From assembly GCF_014202905.1 (NCBI RefSeq), contig NZ_JACHHY010000012.1, positions 82,213 through 146,212 on the forward strand: a stretch of DNA of 64,000 bases, read 5' to 3'. Position 1 is the first letter of the stretch, and the number at the start of each line of letters is the position of its first letter. Source of the DNA: Chitinivorax tropicus. Its GTDB lineage: Bacteria; Pseudomonadota; Gammaproteobacteria; Burkholderiales; SCOH01. Shown here piece by piece: positions 33,247-41,227 of this stretch. The notes beneath the pieces are model-generated. The model did no database searches and was not told where the DNA came from. It saw nothing but the letters and a program-made list of their open reading frames with translations. The translations under genes were made by a program, and so were the position numbers.

Positions 33247-34035
33247 ATGAGCCAGAACCCATTACTGGAAGTCGAGCTATACGCCTTCGCCAGCAACAGC
33301 GCGCAGTTCTACCTGACGCCGCACGAATTCGACGTTGATCTGGACGGCAATCTGTACGCAAGCCTGCCCATCGAACGCAACGAACTGGCGCTGGGTGCTG
33401 AAGCTGCGAAGGCTGGCTTGGATCTGAAACTGCCGCCGAACTGTGATTTGGTGCGCCATCTGCTCGCCAACTCGCTGACCGGCGACACCACCTCGATCAC
33501 CCTGCGTATCGGACGACGAGACACGTGGGGCGACTACTGGTGGATCTCAGGTACGCGCTGGATGGGCCGGGTGCTGGGCGTCGAAGTCGCTGACGATGTC
33601 GCTCGCGTTCGCTGCGAGTCGGCGCAGGTCAGCCTCAAGCGTATCGGGTTGCGGCGGCTCTACAGCCGCAAGTGTTCTCACGTGCTGTATTCAGCTGCCT
33701 GTGGTGCCTCACCCATTTCCGCCAGTGCCCTGGTGAGCAACAGCAATGGCCGCAACGTCGATCTCGACGGTGGCTCGCCCGGCAGCGTCAGTGGTGGCTT
33801 GGCCGGTGGCTGGCTGCAAACCCCGGAAGGTGCCCGCCACATGATCGTCAATGACTACGGTGGCGGCGTCGAGTTGCTCTATCCGGTAGCCATTGAGGTC
33901 GGCACCGAAGTGCTGCTGACGGTCGGTTGCGACCACAGCACGGCCACGTGCGAGTCGCGCTTCGGCAACCTCGACAACTACGGCGGCTTTCCCGCCATCC
34001 CAAGCAAGAACCCGTTTTCGACCGGCGTGTTCTGA
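33247..34035 (+). CDS. BR0599/gpL-like minor tail protein
   Basis: A 262-residue protein with DUF2163/BR0599 features: FTLRIGRRDT-type strand and WISGTRWMGRVLGVEV, then four cysteines in two pairs (KCSHVLYSAACG and CDHSTATCESRF), followed by NYGGFPAIPSKNPF. The Cys set matches the metal or Fe-S site of lambda gpL. It would form part of the tail tip. AAGCACG precedes the start, so initiation may depend on coupling. Confidence 0.8.
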   Translation: MSQNPLLEVELYAFASNSAQFYLTPHEFDVDLDGNLYASLPIERNELALGAEAAKAGLDLKLPPNCDLVRHLLANSLTGDTTSITLRIGRRDTWGDYWWISGTRWMGRVLGVEVADDVARVRCESAQVSLKRIGLRRLYSRKCSHVLYSAACGASPISASALVSNSNGRNVDLDGGSPGSVSGGLAGGWLQTPEGARHMIVNDYGGGVELLYPVAIEVGTEVLLTVGCDHSTATCESRFGNLDNYGGFPAIPSKNPFSTGVF

Positions 34036-34053
34036 ATCCCTGGAGAAATCGCC

Positions 34054-34281
34054 ATGTGGTACCTCGTCGTCATCGTGGTGGCGGCGCTGGTTTCGGTCGC
34101 GCTCGCCCCGAAACCGCCCGAACCCAAACCGGCGTCCCTGTCCGACGTCGATGCCCCAACCGCAGAAGAAGGCCGACCGATTCCCGTCGTGTTCGGCACC
34201 GTGCTGCTGCGCGGCTCCAACGTCGTCTGGTACGGCGATCTGGAAGCCGATCCGATCAAGAAGAAAGGTGGCAAGAAATGA
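34054..34281 (+). CDS. Small membrane-anchored tail-region protein
   Basis: A 75-residue protein with one N-terminal transmembrane helix (WYLVVIVVAALVSVALAP) and a cytoplasmic-type tail ending KKKGGKK. GGAG precedes ATG 34054. The region PTAEEGRPIPVVFGTVLLRG resembles a motif also seen in gpJ-associated proteins. It replaces lambda K or I by position. Confidence 0.65.
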   Translation: MWYLVVIVVAALVSVALAPKPPEPKPASLSDVDAPTAEEGRPIPVVFGTVLLRGSNVVWYGDLEADPIKKKGGKK

Positions 34282-34493
34282 CCACGCAGACCGTCATCAC
34301 CATCGATCACGTGCGCGCCGTAGGCCTGTGCGTGAACGGCACGCGCACATGGTTTGCGCGTCACGATCTGGACTTCCGCGCCTTTCTGCGGGATGGCTGT
34401 GACGCCGACACCCTGCTGGCCACCGGCGATGCAATGGCGCAGCGGGTGGTCGAGCACGCCCGAAATCAGTCCAGCCAGCGGGAGCACGGCTGA
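34278..34493 (+). CDS. Small tail-region protein
   Basis: A 71-residue protein (ITIDHVRAVGLCVNGTRTWFARHDLDFRAFL...) overlapping its neighbours at both ends by ATGA-type junctions. Similar small genes come just before gpJ-like genes in related phages; function unknown. Confidence 0.65.
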   Translation: MTTQTVITIDHVRAVGLCVNGTRTWFARHDLDFRAFLRDGCDADTLLATGDAMAQRVVEHARNQSSQREHG

Positions 34494-36763
34494 TGGGTGG
34501 CAGCAGTAAATCGCAAACTGTCGGCTACCGCTACCGGATGGGGCTGCATCTGGCCTTGTGCCAAGGGCCCGTCGATGCCGTGCAGGAAATCCAGATGGGT
34601 GACCGAACCGCGTGGGGCGATGCCGACCGCGCGCCGCTATCGAACGGGCATGGGCTGACCAGTCTCTTCATCAACAAGCCCACGCTGTTTGGTGGTGACG
34701 AGCGTGAAGGCGGCGTGGTCGGCACCATCGATGTGCTGTCGGGCCATGCTGGTCAGGGGCGTAACGACTATCTGATGAGTCGCCTTGGGGCGGCCATTCC
34801 GGCATTCCGAGGCGTGCTGTCCTTGGTGGCGCGCAAGATCCTGTTTGCGGCCAACAACCCCTATATCAAACCTTGGGCGGTGCGGGTGCGCCGCTTCAAT
34901 GCCGGTTGGCATGACCATGCCTGGATGGGAGATTCCGAAGTCCGCACATGGGATGAGGACGAAGGACAGGAGATCAGCGTCGGCATGAATCCGGCGCACA
35001 TCCTGGTTCAGTGCCTCACCGATCCGCATTGGGGCATGGGCTATCCGCAGAGCACCATTGGCTGGAGCCTCTGGAACGCGGCATGGGCGTTGTCGAGCGA
35101 GGGCTTCGGCCTCAATCTGATCTGGACGCGCCAGCAGCCCATCGAGAGCTTCATCGGCCAGGTCATCGACCACATCGGCGGCATCCTCTACACCGATCCG
35201 GAGCAAGGTACGTTTGAACTCAAGCTGCTGCGCGACGACTACTGGATCGACAGCCTGCCGCAGTTGGGGCCCGACGAAATCGTGCGACTGGAACGCTTCG
35301 AGCGCGCCCAGTGGGGCGAGCTGCCCAATGAACTGACCGTGGTCTACACCGACTGGCAAACCGGCGGTGATGCGACGGTCACAGTGGAGAATCTTGCCGC
35401 CATCCAATTGCAAGGCGGCGTGATCAATCAGCGCCGCGACTACCCGGGCGTCAACTACGGGCCGCTGGCCGCACGGCTGGCCTTGCGTGACCTGCGCGCC
35501 TTGGGTTCGCCCCTGGCCCGGATGAGTCTGACCGTGGCACGCGACACGCTGGAACGTGCGCCGCTGCCGGGCGATCTATTCCTGCTGAACTGGCCGCGCT
35601 TGGGTGTGGATCAGATGGTGGTGCGCGTCACCGGCATCGACACCGGCACCTTGGGCGCGGCGGAATGGCGCATTGAAGCGATGGAAGATGTGTTCGGGAT
35701 GAGCAACACCGTGTTGTCGCCCCCGCCCCCGCACATCGAAGATCCGACCATCGAACCTTTGCCACCCGCCTTGGTGCTGGCCGTCGAGGTGCCGTATTGG
35801 GAACTTGCCCGGCGCTTGTCGCGCGCAGAGCTGGCCTACCTGACCGTCACGGACACCTATCTCGGTGCGCTGGCCGCCGCCGGTGGCTCGGGGCAGTTGA
35901 ATTGGCAATTGGCAATCGGCGCTTCAGGCGGCGACCTCGCAGCTGTCGTGGGCGAAGACTACGCACCACTGCTGACGCTTGATGCAGCCTTGCCCGCCAG
36001 CGAATTCGATGCCATCGGCGTGCCGGTGACGGCTATCAGCCAACCAGAGAGGCTGGCCGAGGGCGACTACGCCTATCTCGTGGATGCCAGCGGGTCGATT
36101 GCAGAGGTAGTTGCCGTCCTGGCCTTCGATGCCGCAGACGCGACCATCGATCTCGCACGCGGCATGCTCGACACCACGCCCCAAGCACATGCCTCGGGGA
36201 CTCGACTGATCGGTGTTGGTGAATGGCTGGCATCGGAAGGTGCCGAACGCGCCCCGGGCGAGTCGGTGTTCGTGGGTGCGATTCCTCGCACATCGACCGA
36301 TCAGGGCGATCCTGTGCTGGCCGCCAATGGGCAGCCGATGGTGCTGACCGGTCGGCAGGCTTTGCCGTATCCACCCGGTCGTATCCGCCTCAATGGCCAG
36401 ACCGAGCCTGTCGTGGTGGCCGGTGACCTCACCGTCGCGTGGGTCCATCGCGACCGCACGCAGCAGACCGCCTATCTCGTGCAGCAAGACGAGGGCGACA
36501 TCGGGCCGGAACTGGGCGTGACCTACACGCTGCGTATCCGCAATCGCAACAGCGTGCTGGCGCACATCGAAACGGGACTGCTCGGCACTGCCTTTATCTG
36601 GACGGCAGCAGTGGCCGCGCTGGATGCCGGTGCGCTGGGCGACCGCATCACGGTGGAGATCAGCGCCGAGCGCGATGGTTTGAGCAGCTGGCAGCCGCAG
36701 GTGCGGGTCATGGATCGCGCGGGCTACGGCCTGCGTTGGGGACAGTATTGGGGAGGTGTGTGA
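34493..36763 (+). CDS. gpJ-like host specificity/tail tip protein
   Basis: A 756-residue tail tip protein. The start (VGYRYRMGLHLALCQGPVDAVQEI) and FIGQVIDHIGGILYTDPEQGTFELKLLRDDY are characteristic of gpJ/GTA-host-specificity relatives. The C-terminal part (from about 480) is beta-rich with Ig/FN3-like strands. It contacts the host receptor. Both ends overlap neighbouring genes. Confidence 0.85.
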   Translation: MGGSSKSQTVGYRYRMGLHLALCQGPVDAVQEIQMGDRTAWGDADRAPLSNGHGLTSLFINKPTLFGGDEREGGVVGTIDVLSGHAGQGRNDYLMSRLGAAIPAFRGVLSLVARKILFAANNPYIKPWAVRVRRFNAGWHDHAWMGDSEVRTWDEDEGQEISVGMNPAHILVQCLTDPHWGMGYPQSTIGWSLWNAAWALSSEGFGLNLIWTRQQPIESFIGQVIDHIGGILYTDPEQGTFELKLLRDDYWIDSLPQLGPDEIVRLERFERAQWGELPNELTVVYTDWQTGGDATVTVENLAAIQLQGGVINQRRDYPGVNYGPLAARLALRDLRALGSPLARMSLTVARDTLERAPLPGDLFLLNWPRLGVDQMVVRVTGIDTGTLGAAEWRIEAMEDVFGMSNTVLSPPPPHIEDPTIEPLPPALVLAVEVPYWELARRLSRAELAYLTVTDTYLGALAAAGGSGQLNWQLAIGASGGDLAAVVGEDYAPLLTLDAALPASEFDAIGVPVTAISQPERLAEGDYAYLVDASGSIAEVVAVLAFDAADATIDLARGMLDTTPQAHASGTRLIGVGEWLASEGAERAPGESVFVGAIPRTSTDQGDPVLAANGQPMVLTGRQALPYPPGRIRLNGQTEPVVVAGDLTVAWVHRDRTQQTAYLVQQDEGDIGPELGVTYTLRIRNRNSVLAHIETGLLGTAFIWTAAVAALDAGALGDRITVEISAERDGLSSWQPQVRVMDRAGYGLRWGQYWGGV

Positions 36764-37359
36764 TGGAGCCGCGCATTGATGTTCATCTGCTCTCCCTGAA
36801 CGAGCCTGCCGAATGGCGGGAGGCCTGCATCGCCAGTCTTGAAGGTGCGCCGATCCAGTTGCACGTTCTGCCCGGCATTCCAGGCCTTATCGGTGAGGCA
36901 CGCGCGGTAGGCTATGCACAAGGCGCGTTGCCGCTGGTGTCCTTCGTCGATCCCGACGATCTGTACGAACCCAGTGCCTTCACACAACTGGCCGATGCGC
37001 TGGATGCCTGCCCGCAGGCCGTGATGGCCTACACCGACGAAGCGCTGACCGACGAAAACGGCCAGGACATCGCGGTGCGGCGTCTGGCCTACAGCCGCTG
37101 GCAGCACGCGAACAGCGCCAGCCACGTGCACGGCCTGATCGTGATGCGTCGATCCGTAGTCGAAGCCGTGCTCAAGGAAACCACCGACCTCAACAACTTC
37201 GCCGACTGGCTGCTGACCCTGCTCGTGGCCAAGCGCGGCGGCGTGCTGTACCTGCCCATCGTTGGGCGGCACTGGCGACAACACCCGCAGCAAAGCCATC
37301 GCACCGGCGATCCGGACGCTGTCCGGCGTATTCGTCAGGCATCGAATCTCTGGAGATAA
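36763..37359 (+). CDS. GT2-like glycosyltransferase in the tail operon
   Basis: A 198-residue protein with a GT-A fold pattern: PRIDVHLLSLNEPAEWREAC, GEARAVGYAQGALPLVSFVDPDD (nucleotide/metal-binding DxDD), and AVMAYTDEALTDENG. It ends WRQHPQQSHRTGD, typical of GT2 acceptor-side loops. It could modify the tail or host surface. The start overlaps the gpJ-like stop. Confidence 0.75.
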   Translation: MEPRIDVHLLSLNEPAEWREACIASLEGAPIQLHVLPGIPGLIGEARAVGYAQGALPLVSFVDPDDLYEPSAFTQLADALDACPQAVMAYTDEALTDENGQDIAVRRLAYSRWQHANSASHVHGLIVMRRSVVEAVLKETTDLNNFADWLLTLLVAKRGGVLYLPIVGRHWRQHPQQSHRTGDPDAVRRIRQASNLWR

Positions 37360-37362
37360 ACC

Positions 37363-37713
37363 ATGTCATCAACCGATCCGAACCTTGGACTCAACTACGG
37401 CTGGACGCTCGGCGAGAGCGGCTGGGACACCGGCATGGATGCCAACCTCAAGCGCCTCGGCGCGGTGGTCGGTCTGTCCGTGAAAGACCGCGACCTGACA
37501 ACGCCACCGGCCAGCCCCATCAATGGCGACCGCTACATCGTGCCTGCCGCTGCCACGGGCGTGTGGGCGGGAAAAACCAATCAGATCGCGGTGCGCATTG
37601 CCGATGCCTGGGAGTACCACTCGCCCAAGATCGGCTGGCTTTGCTACATCGAGGACGAAGCCAAGCTCTCGGCCTACAAGTCCACCGGCTGGAGCGCAGG
37701 CGTCTCCATCTGA
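37363..37713 (+). CDS. DUF2793-type phage protein
   Basis: A 116-residue protein: NYGWTLGESGWDTGMDANLKRLGAVVGL near the N-terminus, then ASPINGDRYIVPAAATGVW and W-rich end, the DUF2793 pattern found in GTA and phage fibre-associated proteins. GGAGA precedes the start. Confidence 0.75.
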   Translation: MSSTDPNLGLNYGWTLGESGWDTGMDANLKRLGAVVGLSVKDRDLTTPPASPINGDRYIVPAAATGVWAGKTNQIAVRIADAWEYHSPKIGWLCYIEDEAKLSAYKSTGWSAGVSI

Positions 37714-37736
37714 TTTCCCATCTTCGTACCCACCAG

Positions 37737-37768
37737 AAACCCGCCCACGAGGCGGGTTTCGTATTTCT
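37737..37768 (+). terminator. Hairpin before the lysis cassette
   Basis: A perfect nine-base stem (aaacccgcc at 37737-37745, ggcgggttt at 37751-37759) and five-base loop, then cgtatttct. The stem sequence is shared with 12404 and 23932, and ctggaga follows before the next ATG as at 23932. Confidence 0.6.
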
Positions 37769-37778
37769 GGAGACCGCA

Positions 37779-38084
37779 ATGACCGAACCCGAACAACAAC
37801 AGCCTGCGCTCGTCGAGAACATGCTCCTCTTGCGCCGCGAGGACTTCGACGAACTGCTGGACCGCGCCGCTGAACGCGGAGCCGAGCGTGTCCTGACCCA
37901 CCTCGGTCTGGAAAACGGCCACGCAGCGCGCGACATCCGCGAATTGCGCGACCTGCTGGAAGCCTGGCGCGATGCCCGCCGCACGGCTTGGCAGACCACC
38001 GTCAAGGTCATCACCACCGGCATCCTTGCCGCGCTGCTGGTCGGAGCCGCCATCAAGTTGAAACTGATGGGAGGCCCACAATGA
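37779..38084 (+). CDS. DUF6127-type membrane protein, lysis region
   Basis: A 101-residue protein with a charged, coiled-coil N-terminus (RREDFDELLDRAAERGAERVL) and one C-terminal transmembrane helix (VKVITTGILAALLVGAAIKL). It matches DUF6127-like proteins near holins. Its stop overlaps the holin start. Possibly an antiholin or pinholin partner. Confidence 0.7.
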   Translation: MTEPEQQQPALVENMLLLRREDFDELLDRAAERGAERVLTHLGLENGHAARDIRELRDLLEAWRDARRTAWQTTVKVITTGILAALLVGAAIKLKLMGGPQ

Positions 38085-38557
38085 TCGAGACCTTGCTCGG
38101 TGGCCTCCTCGGTGGGGCCTTCCGTCTCGCACCTGAAATCCTCAAGTGGCTCGACCGCAAAGGTGAGCGCGGCCATGAACTGGCGATGCAGGACAAGGCG
38201 CTGGAGTTCGAGAAGCTGCGTGGCGCGCAGCGAATGTCGGAAATCGGCGCGGGTGCCGATGCCGCGTGGAACGTCGGAGCCATCGAAACCTTGCGCGAAG
38301 CCGTGCGCACGCAGGGCGAGAAAACCGGCGTGCGCTGGGCCGATGCCCTGTCTTGCAGCGTTCGCCCGGTCATCACCTACTGGTTCATGGCCTTGTACTG
38401 CGCCGCCAAGACGGCCGCATTCGCGGCTGCAGTGACTGCCGGTGCTGGCTGGGGCACGGCCATCCTGCATGCCTGGACGGAGGCCGATCAGGCGCTATGG
38501 GCAGGGGTGCTGAACTTCTGGTTCCTCGGGCGCGTGTTTGACCGGGTGCGGCCGTGA
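38081..38557 (+). CDS. Holin-like membrane protein
   Basis: A 158-residue protein with N-terminal amphipathic/hydrophobic stretch, a charged middle, and two to three hydrophobic segments in the second half (VITYWFMALYCAAKTAAFAA, LWAGVLNFWFLG). Position directly before the lysozyme supports a holin. Overlaps both neighbours. Confidence 0.75.
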   Translation: MIETLLGGLLGGAFRLAPEILKWLDRKGERGHELAMQDKALEFEKLRGAQRMSEIGAGADAAWNVGAIETLREAVRTQGEKTGVRWADALSCSVRPVITYWFMALYCAAKTAAFAAAVTAGAGWGTAILHAWTEADQALWAGVLNFWFLGRVFDRVRP

Positions 38558-39021
38558 TCGAGGTACCCAAAGCGGCCATCGAACTGGCCAAACGCTTCGA
38601 GGGATTCGAGCGCAGGGTGAAGCGCGGAATCGAGATCACCGCCGTTCCCTACATCTGCCCCGCAGGTTTCTGGACGATTGGGTACGGCCATCTCTGCGAC
38701 CCCAAGCACCCGCCAATCACAGAGGCAGAAGCCGAGTCCTATCTGACGTGCGATCTGCAGACGGCTCTGGCGGCGACGCTGCGCTACTGCCCGGTGCTAG
38801 CCACGGAGCCGGAAGCGCGGCTCGCGGCCATTGTCGACTTCACCTTCAACCTCGGCGCGGGGCGGCTGCAGACATCAACGCTGCGTCGGCGCGTCAATCA
38901 GCGGGACTGGACTGCCGCAGCGAATGAACTGCGCCGATGGGTCTACGGCGGCGGAAAAGTGCTGCCGGGGCTTGTCGCTCGGCGGGAAGCGGAGGCCGCT
39001 TGGCTGCTTCGCAACGCCTGA
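38554..39021 (+). CDS. GH24 phage lysozyme (endolysin)
   Basis: A 155-residue lysozyme with catalytic Glu16 in RFEGFE and the GFWTIGYGHLCD loop near residues 40-52, then NLGAGRLQTSTLRRRVN and GLVARREAEAAW. It cleaves peptidoglycan glycan strands at lysis. The start is GTG 38554, overlapping the holin stop. No signal sequence, so release needs the holin. Confidence 0.88.
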   Translation: MIEVPKAAIELAKRFEGFERRVKRGIEITAVPYICPAGFWTIGYGHLCDPKHPPITEAEAESYLTCDLQTALAATLRYCPVLATEPEARLAAIVDFTFNLGAGRLQTSTLRRRVNQRDWTAAANELRRWVYGGGKVLPGLVARREAEAAWLLRNA

Positions 39022-39041
39022 TCCCGAACCAGTAGGAAGAG

Positions 39042-39071
39042 CTTGGCTTTACCGCCGAACAGCGCGTTCAT
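39042..39071 (+). promoter_or_regulatory. Leader motif copy E
   Basis: CTTGGCTTT, six bases, then GAACAGCGCGTTCAT on the forward strand, 36 bp before ATG 39108. Same motif and spacing as copies A-D but in the opposite orientation and 22 kb away. It sits between the phage lysis module and the defence island. Confidence 0.7.
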
Positions 39072-39107
39072 GTCATCCACGTCACCAACCACTTGAAGAA
39101 CTACATC

Positions 39108-39368
39108 ATGAAAAATGAAACCGAATGGCAGACCCAGATCGCAGAACAAAACGCTGCGGATGCGCTGGCCAATGCACGTGGAACGTTGATCCGAGCCCTG
39201 CATGAACTTGATTCATATATCGAGAAGTTCGACGCAGCCGATAGCCCGGCCCGGAAGGCGGAGTTGCTCAACTGGACGCTGAATCACTTGGCGACCGGTA
39301 TCACACCAAACCTTCGGCTAGACCTGATCGCCAATGCCCAAGCGATGTTCACGCGACTGGCGAAATGA
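39108..39368 (+). CDS. Small hypothetical protein behind leader copy E
   Basis: An 86-residue helical protein (NAADALANARGTLIRALHELDSYIEKFD, LLNWTLNHLATGITPNLRLDLIANAQAMFTR). ATG 39108 lies 36 bp after leader copy E, the same distance as in the reverse-strand cluster, which supports the start. Its last 20 bases overlap, convergently, the DUF262 gene. Unknown function. Confidence 0.65.
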   Translation: MKNETEWQTQIAEQNAADALANARGTLIRALHELDSYIEKFDAADSPARKAELLNWTLNHLATGITPNLRLDLIANAQAMFTRLAK

Positions 39369-41211
39369 CTTCCTGCTGATCGCTGTCATCCTCTTCGGCC
39401 TCACCAAGCTCCGGTCCGCCAGTGCCAACTGCCGCCGCCTTGCCCATGGCCCGCTCGACCAGCTTGACCAAGGCTGCCTTTCGGGCTTTGTAGAAGCCTT
39501 CGAAATCATCAGCCCGGAGCGCCGTCGTATCGATGAGATGTGACCCGACAATGGCGTTCATCGGCGCGTCTGCCAGCTGAACCTGCGTGTGCGCCTGCAA
39601 CTTTGACAAGTAGATCGATGGCGCATGCCCCCCGATCATTCGGTTGGCCTTGTAGGAGATAGGGGTCTTGTTGACGACCGTGTTGTAGACGGAGCGCTTG
39701 ATACCGTTTTTCTCACACCAGTCCTGCGGAAAGATGTGATGAATATCGAGGGCAAGCTCTTCGTCGTCAAGTTCCTGGATTTTTGCCTTCCAGAAGAAAT
39801 CCTGTGCGCCCTCACGAAGCACCAGCACGTTCAGCCCTTTGTATGCAGCTGACAGGCGAGAGGTCATCGTGTCGAGGCGGTCAGGGCTGAAGGCCGCATC
39901 CGCAATGGTTCGAGGTGTCGCAGCGTCGCTTTCGATCCATTGCAGAAGATCTTCAACGTCGTTCGCGATTCGAGTTTCGATGGCGCTGCCGTAAAGTTCG
40001 CCAAGAACACCGCTCCAGTACCAGTGAGACAGCTTTTGGTAAATGCGCGGCTCAAGCCAGCGCTCACGCAGGTGGGCAAGCACCGAAGCAAGCGGAGCCA
40101 GTTGTGTTCGATAAGGCAGTTCGCGTGGCGTTTTTACACACTCTTTGCGCAGAAACTTGGCTGCGAGAAGGAAGCCCGCTTCGACTTCGTCTGCCCATTT
40201 GGCATACGCGCTCAAGGGCATGGCCAGTATCGACACTCGCTTTGCGCTCACAGGTTGCACGGACTTCCCCGTTTTCCCCGACGCTACATCGGCACGACGC
40301 AACTCCAGCGTGTGCAACATCGATACGGCCTGCAGGAAGTCCGTGGACTCCACTTGTGACAGTAGCGCCTCTTTGCACAAGCGCTGATACCGGCCAGAGA
40401 TATTACGGGTGGCGTTGCCATGCCAGTCATCACGCAGATTGAAGCCGTCAGCCGCGTAGGTCGCTGTGACCAGTTCGAAAACATTGAGAGGGACACCACC
40501 TGTGTTGACCTTCTCGAAGACCAGGCATACGGCTTCCTTCGTGGTGGCCTTGCCCAACTGGATCACAGGTAGCTGGTAGTTTCGGAAGGCATTCAATACC
40601 TGACGACGGAACTGCATGTACAGGCCGAACTTCTCTGGCGCGTACTCCTGCAAGGCTTCTTCCCATGCATCCGAGTTCAGGATCTGATCGCACGGAAAAT
40701 AAAGCTGCTCACACTCCTTCTGCGTCGTGCTCAAATCAAGATCGATCTGACGGCCAAAGTTAGAGCGTTTGATCTTGTCCTCTTCGATGGCCTCGATGGC
40801 GTCCTCCAGGCGATCCCCGCCTTCCAGCGCCACTTCGACGTTCCAGTAGTAGTGGCGTCGAATCGGCTTGCCCTTTTCTGTGCGGGTCTTTACCGCTTCC
40901 TTCGTGGCCAAGACTTGCGTCAAGGTGGTGAGGCGTTGCTGTCCATCGAGGATTAAGAGTTCCGCATCTGAAGAACCTGGCGGGGGCGCAATCCCCTCGA
41001 CGGGCCGCACCTGAAATTTGGCCTCGCCCCCGGTTTCCAGCAGCATGACTGCGCCAACCGGGAACGACCGGGCGATGCTCACCAGAAGGCTGCGAATGTG
41101 CTGGTCATCCCACACCCATCCACGCTGAAAGTCCGGCAACTGAATCTTCGCCTTGACGATTTCGGCAAGGATCTCTGGCAATAGCCGCTTGGTGCTGTCG
41201 AAAGTGCTCAT
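39349..41211 (-). CDS. Fused GmrSD-type DUF262-DUF1524 nuclease
   Basis: A 620-residue protein. N-terminal DUF262 (about 10-250): LPDFQRGWVWDD and LLILDGQQRLTTL, the ParB-like NTP-using site. C-terminal DUF1524 (about 470-545): ALDIHHIFPQDW and later Asn residues of an HNH nuclease. This is the single-chain form of GmrSD type IV restriction enzymes, which attack modified (e.g. glucosylated hydroxymethylcytosine) phage DNA. It is the last gene of the seven-gene operon, 16 bp after res. Confidence 0.85.
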   Translation of the reverse strand: MSTFDSTKRLLPEILAEIVKAKIQLPDFQRGWVWDDQHIRSLLVSIARSFPVGAVMLLETGGEAKFQVRPVEGIAPPPGSSDAELLILDGQQRLTTLTQVLATKEAVKTRTEKGKPIRRHYYWNVEVALEGGDRLEDAIEAIEEDKIKRSNFGRQIDLDLSTTQKECEQLYFPCDQILNSDAWEEALQEYAPEKFGLYMQFRRQVLNAFRNYQLPVIQLGKATTKEAVCLVFEKVNTGGVPLNVFELVTATYAADGFNLRDDWHGNATRNISGRYQRLCKEALLSQVESTDFLQAVSMLHTLELRRADVASGKTGKSVQPVSAKRVSILAMPLSAYAKWADEVEAGFLLAAKFLRKECVKTPRELPYRTQLAPLASVLAHLRERWLEPRIYQKLSHWYWSGVLGELYGSAIETRIANDVEDLLQWIESDAATPRTIADAAFSPDRLDTMTSRLSAAYKGLNVLVLREGAQDFFWKAKIQELDDEELALDIHHIFPQDWCEKNGIKRSVYNTVVNKTPISYKANRMIGGHAPSIYLSKLQAHTQVQLADAPMNAIVGSHLIDTTALRADDFEGFYKARKAALVKLVERAMGKAAAVGTGGPELGEAEEDDSDQQEVISPVA

Positions 41212-41227
41212 GGTTTTGCCTTCGTTT

